Shown: piece by piece, positions 1 through 5,881 of the stretch
How positions within the stretch are numbered: position 1 is the first letter of the stretch
How the letters are laid out: the number at the start of each line of letters is the position of its first letter
NCBI GenBank assembly: GCA_043778625.1
Contig: JAYWFU010000088.1
Coordinates: forward strand, 1 to 18,489
Source: JACMRI01 sp043778625
Lineage (GTDB): Bacteria > Bacteroidota > Bacteroidia > UBA4408
Direction: 5' to 3'
DNA length: 18,489 nt
Translations under genes and position numbers: made by a program
Notes under the pieces: model-generated
Database searches by the model: none
What the model was told of the DNA's origin: nothing
What the model saw: only the letters and a program-made list of their open reading frames with translations

Positions 1-9
1 AGCGAGGGG
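1..9 (+). repeat. Possible right edge of a repeat core
   Basis: The first nine bases match the right half of the GC-rich core CTCGCGCCAGCGAGGG, seen complete at 1595-1610. The window probably opens at the edge of another copy, but the rest lies outside it, so this is only suggestive. Confidence 0.35.
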
Positions 10-128
10 ATATAGAAAAACAGAGAACTTTATTAATATGATTTATTTTCTTACCGCTAAACTAAAATTTGATTACCCACACCAAACGTCATAGACCCAA
101 AACTTTCTTTTATGCGTTAAATAACATT

Positions 129-157
129 TTGCTATGTACAACAACTCACTATATTTG
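129..157 (+). promoter_or_regulatory. Bacteroidota-type promoter for the truncated Fe-S oxidoreductase
   Basis: TTG at 129-131, an 18-base spacer, and TATATTTG at 150-157 match the Bacteroidota housekeeping consensus (TTG near -33, TAnnTTTG near -7). Transcription would begin near 163, about 26 bases before the ATG at 189. The match supports the choice of 189 over the upstream in-frame ATG at 69, which lies before the promoter. Confidence 0.7.
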
Positions 158-188
158 TTATTATAATTTTCACAAACAAATTAATAGC

Positions 189-473
189 ATGTTTACAATT
201 ATTCAAATTTTCATTTTTATTGCCGCTTTAGGCTGTGCAGTATATGTTTTTACCAAAAACATTGGCAAAATAATTCGTAATATTAATTTGGGGCAAGACG
301 TAGACCGTACCGACAATAAACCCCAACGCTGGGCATTAATGGCACGAGTAGCCATGGGGCAAAGTAAAATGTTAGTGCGCCCAGTGGCAGGTATCATGCA
401 CTTGTTTGTATACATAGGCTTTGTATTAATTAATATTGAAGTACTCGAAATAGTTATTGACGGATTATTTGGC
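189..473 (+). pseudogene. Truncated membrane Fe-S oxidoreductase (HdrD/NarI-like N-terminus)
   Basis: This is the start of a (Fe-S)-binding heterodisulfide-reductase-like protein widespread in Bacteroidota. The intact family has about 440 residues: an N-terminal multi-helix membrane region of nitrate-reductase-gamma type, then two 4Fe-4S motifs. Visible here are a first membrane helix (residues ~2-20), the NIGKIIRNINLGQDVDR segment, MGQSKMLVRPVAG, and a second hydrophobic segment ending IEVLEIVIDGLFG. Family-like sequence stops at about codon 95 (nt 473). The frame then runs 12 codons into repeat A1 and ends at 512. All Fe-S cysteine motifs and the remaining membrane helices are missing, and no continuation appears elsewhere in the window. 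The product, if made, could not do electron transfer. Family recognition is from memory of conserved sequence; the truncation is visible directly. Confidence 0.75.
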
Positions 474-474
474 T

Positions 475-532
475 CCCCGCTAGTGCGAGCGTTAGGTAAC
501 CGTGTAGTTTAGGCTAGTGCGAGTATGTTGCC
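475..532 (+). repeat. Interspersed repeat module A, copy 1
   Basis: A 58-bp module starting CCCCGCTAGTGCGAGCGTTAG. It matches copy 2 (1333-1390) at 51 of 58 positions. It contains two degenerate inverted copies of the GC-rich core found in the other orientation at 673-688, 795-808, 1487-1500 and 1595-1610. It begins directly after the last family-like codon of the truncated Fe-S oxidoreductase and supplies that frame's stop codon. Confidence 0.8.
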
Positions 533-683
533 ACAAGTGTTCGAAACCTTAAACTGTTATTTTTTTGTCATACCAAGAGAGATAAAAAACTCAGTAAAAT
601 CGGATAGTTTGAATAAGTGTAATTTGCTTTAAAAATGAAAAATTGCATGTTTCGAACACGTGTGCCTGCAAGCTCGCGCCAGC
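513..683. repeat. Long imperfect inverted repeat inside the repeat cluster
   Basis: The left arm (513-547) and right arm (649-683) are reverse complements at 27 of 35 positions. The inner ends GTTCGAAAC and GTTTCGAAC match perfectly. The arms enclose 101 bases of AT-rich sequence without a convincing reading frame. The right arm ends in the core CTCGCGCCAGC, which continues as G's to 688. The arrangement resembles the ends of a small non-autonomous element or a very large hairpin; no transposase is present. Confidence 0.65.
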
Positions 684-736
684 GGGGGTTACGCCTTGCT
701 GGTATTTACAAAAAGTTAGAATTAAAGATAATGATT

Positions 737-808
737 AATGATAGTAAACAAGAAAATAAGGTTTGGCACAATGGTAGCGGACACGAGCAAAATGCTCGCG
801 CCAGCGGG
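737..808 (+). repeat. Interspersed repeat module B, copy 1
   Basis: A 72-bp module starting AATGATAGTAAACAAG and ending CGCCAGCGGG, matching copy 2 (1429-1500) at 67 of 72 positions. It contains a hairpin: CGAGC at 784-788, a five-base loop, and GCTCG at 794-798. Four of the five differences between copies fall in that loop while the stem is kept. It lies 63 bp upstream of the lipoprotein start at 872. Confidence 0.85.
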
Positions 809-871
809 TGCAGTAGGTAAAAAAGAAATTACTCCAAAAGTAGCAGAGGTAAAAGAATAGTAGGGCTAATT

Positions 872-1330
872 ATGAAAAATATTTTAATAATATTCTGTCT
901 ATTTTTAAACGCTTGTAATACTGTTAAGTTTATAAAATATGAAAATGGCATCACGCAACAAAAAACTTATCTAAAAAAAAATAAAATAGTTAAAGAGCTA
1001 AGATATTTTAAAAATGGAAAGTTGAGTGATTCTTATTCAACAAATAGAAAAGGCAAAAAAAAATATACATCTTGGTATTTATCAGGTAAATTGAAAGAAA
1101 GAGGAGACTTCATAAAAACTGACACTTTGTATGTTAGAGATGATTTAGACAGCAACATTTTTTTAATCAAAATATGTGTTTACGGAAATTGTAAGAAGTG
1201 GTATGAAAATGGGAAAATAAAAGAAATTATACAGTACAATAATTTTAAAACACAAAGGCATAAGTACTTTAATGAAGAAGGAGTCTTCTTGAAGGAAAGC
1301 GTATTTAGAGAGTGTAATTCAATTGAGTAA
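872..1330 (+). CDS. Small lipoprotein with YwqK/MORN-like repeats
   Basis: The 152-residue product has a short hydrophobic signal ending in a lipobox-like LNAC, with C15 as the likely lipidated cysteine, so it should sit in the envelope. The rest has tandem aromatic-Gly-Lys motifs typical of the YwqK / MORN_2 group: YFKNGKL, WYLSGKLKERGDF, WYENGKIKEI and YFNEEGVFLKE. Many such proteins are annotated as toxin-antitoxin YwqK-family antitoxin, but their function is generally unproven. The ATG start gives the signal peptide directly. The gene is visibly more AT-rich than the genes after 4500 and uses AAA, ATA and TTT heavily, which suggests a different origin. It sits between repeat copies: module B1 ends 63 bp before it and module A2 begins 2 bp after its stop. 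No promoter was found. Confidence 0.65.
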   Translation: MKNILIIFCLFLNACNTVKFIKYENGITQQKTYLKKNKIVKELRYFKNGKLSDSYSTNRKGKKKYTSWYLSGKLKERGDFIKTDTLYVRDDLDSNIFLIKICVYGNCKKWYENGKIKEIIQYNNFKTQRHKYFNEEGVFLKESVFRECNSIE

Positions 1331-1332
1331 TT

Positions 1333-1390
1333 CCCCGCTAGTACGAGCGTTAGGTAAGCGTGCAGTTGAGGCTAGTGCCAGCATGTTGCT
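1333..1390 (+). repeat. Interspersed repeat module A, copy 2
   Basis: This matches copy 1 (475-532) at 51 of 58 positions in the same orientation, with no gaps. Identity extends one base upstream (T at 474 and 1332), so the left boundary is sharp. It starts two bases after the stop codon of the lipoprotein gene and is followed 38 bp later by module B copy 2, repeating the A-then-B order. Confidence 0.8.
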
Positions 1391-1428
1391 CGTATTCATT
1401 AAAAAAATAAAAACTAATTGTAATGAGC

Positions 1429-1500
1429 AATGATAGTAAACAAGAAAATAAGGTTTGGTACAATGGTAGCGGACACGAGCTGCAAGCTCGCGCCAGCGGG
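1429..1500 (+). repeat. Interspersed repeat module B, copy 2
   Basis: This matches copy 1 (737-808) at 67 of 72 positions. Its hairpin is CGAGC at 1476-1480 and GCTCG at 1486-1490; the changed loop allows a sixth pair (T1481-A1485). The G-rich end continues to 1503. The sequence after it (to 1594) does not resemble that after copy 1. Confidence 0.85.
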
Positions 1501-1594
1501 GGGAGCTTGCACACCTATACTGATAGACCTACTATCATCTCCTATACAACATTGAATAACTACTATAAATAGCCGCTATTCATTCACAGCACAA

Positions 1595-1610
1595 CTCGCG
1601 CCAGCGAGGG
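1595..1610 (+). repeat. Solitary repeat core
   Basis: CTCGCGCCAGCGAGGG is the same core that ends module B and the inverted-repeat arm at 673-688, here without either module. It is the last GC-rich motif of the cluster and marks its probable right boundary. Confidence 0.6.
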
Positions 1611-1898
1611 AATAAAAGTGCTCATTTTTGCAATGTATGCACCATGTAATAGGGCACAATAGGTATTGTTGTTGTTTTAATAAAGTGCTACTGTAGTAGC
1701 ACTTTATTATACCTGAATGCAATTTTTGGCTGAAAAATTTCAACCAAAAATAGATATGCTACCAAAAACGGATATTCGTACCGTTTTATGCCACTTCTTC
1801 GTGGGGAATTATGGTTATACATTGTTTACACTATATAACAGCAGACACTTTTATACGCCTTTAGGCATTTTAATTTTACAATTAAACTCTTTTAGGCA
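1611..1898. other. Intergenic stretch with hairpins, no gene
   Basis: No convincing gene lies between the repeat cluster and the signal peptidase gene. An open 61-codon plus-strand frame (1717-1902) has no family resemblance and overlaps the end of lepB, so it is taken as chance. Besides the terminator at 1678-1709, a second imperfect hairpin is visible: TTTTTGG at 1723-1729 pairs with CCAAAAA at 1744-1750, with further inner pairing. Confidence 0.6.
1678..1709. terminator. Strong hairpin, probable bidirectional terminator
   Basis: A perfect 14-bp stem (1678-1691 with 1696-1709) encloses the loop TGTA. The outer part of the stem is A/T-rich, so either strand ends in a T-rich arm. It lies between plus-strand material ending near 1610 and the minus-strand lepB operon ending at 1899, where a shared terminator would be expected. 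Confidence 0.75.
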
Positions 1899-2876
1899 CT
1901 AGTGGTTTTTATTAGAAAACAATACGCAGGAAACCTTTCCTATTATATGGTTTTCGGGTAATAGTCCCCAGTATCTGGAGTCTATTGAGTTATAGCGATT
2001 ATCACCCATAACAAAGTAATAATTCATTTTAAATGTATAATGTTTACAATAGCTCTTGTTTATAAAAACAGAATCATTTTTTACTGCTAGATTATTTTCT
2101 TCGTAAGTTTCAATTGCACGCCTATACAATGCTAAATTTATAGGTGTAAGAGGTATACTATCTCCTTGTTTAGGAATATAAAGTACTCCAAAATTATCAA
2201 TATTCCATTTGGCTAAATACGAATTAGGATATACTGCTGGAGTGTAGTATTGGCCAGGAATAGTTAACTTAGTTACGCTTGTTATTGTAGTATTAGTTTT
2301 TAATGTATTGGCGTATTCAGTTGTTGCATAGCCACTATAAGCTGTACCACTATTGGTTGTTATAACACTGTATGCTTTAATTGCATGGGTAATATTACTA
2401 TCAGCCTGTTGGTTATTGGTACTAATTGTGTAATTATACAAAATAGTTTTAGGTGCTTGTGGTACTTTATTATTTATATGTATTATTCCATTAATTATTT
2501 GAAGCGTATCGCCAGCTAATGCTACACAGCGCTTAACATACATCTTACGTTGGTCAATAGGAAGTTCGGTTTCCATCGGATAGTTAAATACCACTACATC
2601 ATTCACATTAAGTGTTGAGTAGCCAAACAAACGGCAGTAAGGCAATTGTAATTCGTTGTACCCAATAGATTGTCCATCTAAGTTTAGGGTTAATGGAGTT
2701 ATGGGTATACGTGCGCCATAAGCTAGCTTGTTTATTAACACATAATCACCCACTAATAAACTCTCCTCCATTGAGGGAGTAGGTATGTTACAGGTTTGAA
2801 AAATAAAAACTCGTGTAATTAACCAACTAATAAAAGACCAAAAAAAAATGCGTAATAATGTATTAAGTGTATTCAC
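1899..2876 (-). CDS. lepB: Signal peptidase I
   Basis: This inner-membrane serine protease removes signal peptides from exported preproteins. An N-terminal membrane segment (residues ~8-27) is followed by the catalytic serine box TPSMEESLLVGD (Ser35), the lysine box YVKRCVALAGD (Lys115, the general base), and the C-terminal MGDNRYNSIDSRYWG box (family box E). Between the lysine box and box E is a long poorly conserved insert (~130-285), as is usual in Bacteroidota homologues, giving 325 residues. The start is GTG at 2876; the next in-frame methionine is residue 36, beyond the catalytic serine, so GTG is required. It is the third gene of an operon, nine bases after the anti-sigma stop. Bacteroidota often carry more than one lepB, so this may be a paralogue. 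Confidence 0.93.
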   Translation of the reverse strand: MNTLNTLLRIFFWSFISWLITRVFIFQTCNIPTPSMEESLLVGDYVLINKLAYGARIPITPLTLNLDGQSIGYNELQLPYCRLFGYSTLNVNDVVVFNYPMETELPIDQRKMYVKRCVALAGDTLQIINGIIHINNKVPQAPKTILYNYTISTNNQQADSNITHAIKAYSVITTNSGTAYSGYATTEYANTLKTNTTITSVTKLTIPGQYYTPAVYPNSYLAKWNIDNFGVLYIPKQGDSIPLTPINLALYRRAIETYEENNLAVKNDSVFINKSYCKHYTFKMNYYFVMGDNRYNSIDSRYWGLLPENHIIGKVSCVLFSNKNH

Positions 2877-2885
2877 CCTTAATAG

Positions 2886-3659
2886 TTACACGTTGCCTAA
2901 CAAGCACATAGTGTTTAAAGTTGGTGTTGGGCTTCCTCCTTTGTTTTCGATGGTTACAGCAAATGCTTGAGGGGTAGTTATTAATTTCATTTGCTGCAAA
3001 CTATCAGTAGCTGCATCAAATACACCTACATCAACAGGTTTGCCATTTACTATTGCCCATAACTGATATTGCTTACCAGTAGGTGGTGGAGGTAAAGTAG
3101 CTAAGCTAATATAGGTTACACTAGTAACTTTATTCCAATACACTTTGGCTAAATAGTTAGTTGATTTATCGGTAGCTTTAAGCGTAACTGTTGTGGTATT
3201 ATTACTTAGTAAACTACTTATACTTATGTTAGTTTTTTGCAGTGCTAATTCACTTGCCTGTAATTTACTTTGTTGTACATTAAGGGCAGTTAATTTTTCA
3301 TTAGCAAATTGTAGTTTGCTAAATAATAATTTGTTGGTAACAATGCTTCCTACTAGTAGTGTTATTGATGCTGCTACTGCTAGTTTGTACCAAGTATTTA
3401 TTGGTTTTATATTATCAACTATTGGCGTAACTGATTGTAGTGCAAGCTGTGCAAATAATTTGGTTTTAACGTTTGATGATAGTTGTGTGGCAGATGCTTC
3501 TGCGTGCCTAATTAATGAATTTTCAATAGCAATAACTTCAATCATAATTTCAGGATATTGCTCACAAGCCTTACGCACCTGTAGCACCTCTTCTTCCGAA
3601 GCGGTACCCAGCACGTAGCTTTCGAGTAATCCTGATTGTATGTAATTGTTAGTATTCAC
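2886..3659 (-). CDS. RskA-type membrane anti-sigma factor
   Basis: The 257-residue protein should bind and silence the sigma factor encoded just upstream. Order: a cytoplasmic N-terminal region (1-90) with ESYVLGTASEEEVLQV, typical of anti-sigma N-termini but lacking the HxxxCxxC zinc motif; one membrane helix (~92-113); a short likely coiled coil (~114-143); and an extracytoplasmic RskA-like domain (~165-257) with LPPPPTGKQYQLW, PVDVGVF and a terminal FAVTIENKGGSPTPT. The start is GTG at 3659, inside the end of the sigma gene (11-base overlap), implying translational coupling. The next in-frame methionine is residue 39. RskA proteins are usually released by regulated proteolysis; no protease for that is seen here. 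The signal sensed is unknown. Confidence 0.88.
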   Translation of the reverse strand: MNTNNYIQSGLLESYVLGTASEEEVLQVRKACEQYPEIMIEVIAIENSLIRHAEASATQLSSNVKTKLFAQLALQSVTPIVDNIKPINTWYKLAVAASITLLVGSIVTNKLLFSKLQFANEKLTALNVQQSKLQASELALQKTNISISSLLSNNTTTVTLKATDKSTNYLAKVYWNKVTSVTYISLATLPPPPTGKQYQLWAIVNGKPVDVGVFDAATDSLQQMKLITTPQAFAVTIENKGGSPTPTLNTMCLLGNV

Positions 3660-4200
3660 CTATTATTTTTCTTAATATTGTTATTGCTTGTTTAACTTTT
3701 GTTTTTACTGTACCTAATGGTAAATTTAATTTATTTGAAATTTCAACCTGTGTATAACCTTCGTAATACGCCATGTTAAGTATTGTTTGATGATCTTTGT
3801 TTAATTCTTTTAATAAATTTTTAATTTCTAAATCATCATAATTAGCGTAACTAAAATATTGTTTGTTTATGTCGTTTTCAATATTTTCGCTTTCGTGTAT
3901 TTTTGCATTTATTTGCCCTTGTTTTGATCTTGAATAGTCAATTACTGCATTACGCGCAATATTTAACATCCAAGTATATAATCTTCCCTTTTCGGGATTA
4001 TAACTTTGTATGTTGTTCCAAATTTTAACAAAAACAGTTTGTAAAATATCTTCTGCTTCTTCTGTATTAAACACCGTATGTGTTATTACGCCAAATAATG
4101 CCTTTGAATAATTATCGTATAAATAAGCGTAAGCATATTCATCACTACCTTTTAAAAGAGTAACTAACTGTTCTTCGCTATATTTTTTTTGTGCAGGCAA
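3649..4200 (-). CDS. ECF-type RNA polymerase sigma factor
   Basis: A 183-residue sigma-70 family protein with only regions 2 and 4. Region 2 (~22-92) includes EEAEDILQTVFVKIW and the -10 recognition part LYTWMLNIARNAVIDYSR. Region 4 (~125-178) includes the helix-turn-helix YTQVEISNKLNLPLGTVKTK. It should direct RNA polymerase to a regulon controlled by the adjacent anti-sigma factor. The first usable codon is TTG at 4200; the frame is closed by TAA at 4227-4225, and no ATG lies between. A good housekeeping-type promoter sits directly upstream and would give a leader of only about 10-15 bases. The sequence looks like the sigma-K/RpoE-like ECF groups paired with RskA. Regulation by the anti-sigma factor is inferred from position. 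Confidence 0.92.
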   Translation of the reverse strand: MPAQKKYSEEQLVTLLKGSDEYAYAYLYDNYSKALFGVITHTVFNTEEAEDILQTVFVKIWNNIQSYNPEKGRLYTWMLNIARNAVIDYSRSKQGQINAKIHESENIENDINKQYFSYANYDDLEIKNLLKELNKDHQTILNMAYYEGYTQVEISNKLNLPLGTVKTKVKQAITILRKIIGEY

Positions 4201-4219
4201 ATTGTTTTTTTTGATAATG

Positions 4220-4249
4220 CAAATTTAGTAAAAAACAAAGGCTACACAA
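4220..4249 (-). promoter_or_regulatory. Promoter of the sigma / anti-sigma / lepB operon
   Basis: Read on the minus strand: TTG (4249-4247), a 19-base spacer, and TAAATTTG (4227-4220), a full match to the Bacteroidota TTG-N-TAnnTTTG consensus. Transcription would start near 4214, leaving a very short leader before the TTG start at 4200. The form implies expression by the primary sigma factor, although additional autoregulation cannot be excluded. Confidence 0.7.
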
Positions 4250-4542
4250 GTTTTTTATACCTTAGTTTTTTAAGCATAAAATAATGCTTTATTATTTAAC
4301 ATACGCACTCTAAATTTTGCCAATTTTGTTTTATTTTAACTTGCAATACTTACTTAATAAACTAGGGTATAAATGATGATTAATATTAAACGGGATTATT
4401 GTATTTTATGCTTTAAATAATTTAAAAAGAAAATTGTTATTAGTTGATTTACAATTTCATTTACGCAAAAAAATAAAATTTGGATTTACTACCCCAAAAT
4501 TATTTCATTAACAAGTTTAATTTAATACACTATTTTAGCCTA
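4250..4542. other. AT-rich divergent intergenic region
   Basis: This region separates the minus-strand sigma operon from the plus-strand GWxTD gene. It is strongly AT-rich and carries no convincing gene. A small inverted repeat (AAGCAT at 4272-4277, ATGCTT at 4284-4289) is visible. A near-consensus -7 element (AAAATTTG, 4475-4482) could serve the plus-strand gene, but no TTG lies at a suitable distance upstream. Confidence 0.5.
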
Positions 4543-5817
4543 ATGAAATTAAACCATACTGCCGTTATTATATTGTTAGCTCCTTTGCTACAAGGTTGTT
4601 TTACTAATTACAATGCAGCTAAAAATCAGCAAAAAAACAAAGCTGTTGCAAGCAAAGTACTTAATTTAACTACACAAGTGTTGCCCTATAATTCAAGTGC
4701 AGATTCTTCTACGGTTTATATTCAATTAAATAATGAGCAATTACTGTATGCTAAATTTGGTAACGCCAACGAACTATCAGCGCAAGTACAAATACTAAGT
4801 TACCGCCTAACTAGTGTTGATAATTATGCTCCGTTGGATACATTTAATACACTATTTACGTTGCCGTTAGCGCAATATAAACTACAACAGCAAATAACCC
4901 TTGCGCTTAAACTACCCGCTACGCCTAATTTTGAAACCCCTTATAAAATTATAATAACGGATGTTAATCGAAAAAATGAGGCGCAACACTTTATTGTGCT
5001 AAATAAAACAAACGCACTTAATCGTCAAAACTTTATAACTAGTACCGCTACTCGCCCACTTTGCTTTGGCAATACGCATAACGATTCCGTACCATTAATT
5101 ATAACTCATAACTCGTTAAGTAAAAAATTATATGCGCGTTATTTTAAAACAAACTTTCCTGTAGCATTACCTCCCTTTAGTACTACGCCTAACGCATCGT
5201 ATAAGTTTGTGCCTGACAGTTCGTTTGTACTCAAAACAAATAATAACAAGCAATTTAATCTTACCACTACGCAACAAGGATTATATCATTTACAGCCCGA
5301 CTCACTGCGTAAAGATGGCTTAACAATATTTAGTTTTCACAACAACTATCCTAGCGTAACTAACGCAATGCAATTAATACTACCTATGCGGTATATACTT
5401 AGTAAGCAAGAGTACGACGACCTTACTAACGCCACTAACCCTAAAGAGGCTCTTGATAAAGTGTGGTTAAACATGGCGGGCAATGCCAATAAAGCGCGTG
5501 AATTAATACGAGTATATTATAGTAGGGTGAAGCAAGCTAACGAAAAATTTACGTCGTACACCGAGGGCTGGAAAACCGACAGAGGCATGCTTTACATAGT
5601 GTGTGGCGCGCCACAAACACAGTACAAAAACTTGGAGTCGGAAACGTGGATATATGGTGAGGAAAATAATTTTAGAGCATTAAATTTTGCGTTTTCACGA
5701 GTTAACAATCCGTTTACTACTAATGATTATGAGCTAAGCCGTAATGCGCTATACAAAGATTATTGGTACTTAGCTGTAGACACTTGGCGTGGTGGAAAAG
5801 TGTTTGTCAACCAATGA
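4543..5817 (+). CDS. GWxTD domain lipoprotein
   Basis: The 424-residue lipoprotein has signal MKLNHTAVIILLAPLLQGC; C19 is in a clear lipobox (LLQGC), so ATG 4543 is chosen over the TTG at 4480 that would add 21 residues before the signal. The middle is beta-rich and poorly conserved. The C-terminal GWxTD domain has the signature EGWKTDRGMLYIVCGAP (Gly342 to Asp346) followed by ETWIYGE, the pattern that names the family. The function of GWxTD proteins is not established; they are typical of Bacteroidota and related phyla and are often envelope lipoproteins. The next gene starts 64 bases downstream on the same strand and also encodes a lipoprotein, suggesting cotranscription. Confidence 0.88.
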   Translation: MKLNHTAVIILLAPLLQGCFTNYNAAKNQQKNKAVASKVLNLTTQVLPYNSSADSSTVYIQLNNEQLLYAKFGNANELSAQVQILSYRLTSVDNYAPLDTFNTLFTLPLAQYKLQQQITLALKLPATPNFETPYKIIITDVNRKNEAQHFIVLNKTNALNRQNFITSTATRPLCFGNTHNDSVPLIITHNSLSKKLYARYFKTNFPVALPPFSTTPNASYKFVPDSSFVLKTNNNKQFNLTTTQQGLYHLQPDSLRKDGLTIFSFHNNYPSVTNAMQLILPMRYILSKQEYDDLTNATNPKEALDKVWLNMAGNANKARELIRVYYSRVKQANEKFTSYTEGWKTDRGMLYIVCGAPQTQYKNLESETWIYGEENNFRALNFAFSRVNNPFTTNDYELSRNALYKDYWYLAVDTWRGGKVFVNQ

Positions 5818-5881
5818 CCACAATCAAACAACACAACTAACAATAACCCATTTGGATTTTAAAATAATAGTTAACTATACA

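Noticed and set aside
69..188. Upstream extension of the truncated Fe-S oxidoreductase from ATG 69
   Set aside because: The consensus promoter at 129-157 lies inside it, and residues 1-40 do not resemble the family, which begins with the hydrophobic MFTIIQIF segment.
635..820. 61-codon plus-strand frame across the repeat cluster
   Set aside because: It runs through the inverted-repeat arm and module B, has no family resemblance, and its composition is that of the repeats.
475..1610. CRISPR array
   Set aside because: The repeats are few, long, unevenly spaced and in both orientations, with no uniform spacers and no cas gene.
1717..1902. 61-codon plus-strand frame after the terminator
   Set aside because: It contains a hairpin-forming segment, overlaps the 3' end of lepB on the other strand, and has no recognisable domain or start signal.
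3193..3618. 141-codon plus-strand frame opposite the anti-sigma gene
   Set aside because: It is a shadow of a well-recognised coding sequence, with no domain of its own.
4272..4289. Terminator for the sigma/GWxTD divergent region
   Set aside because: The genes on both sides point away from it, so there is no transcript for it to end; the six-base stem is also weak.
4480..4542. TTG start for the GWxTD protein
   Set aside because: It would put 21 residues before a perfect lipoprotein signal that starts at ATG 4543.
5789..5881. ATG 5789 as start of the DUF885 gene
   Set aside because: It overlaps the preceding gene and would bury the lipoprotein signal that begins at 5882.
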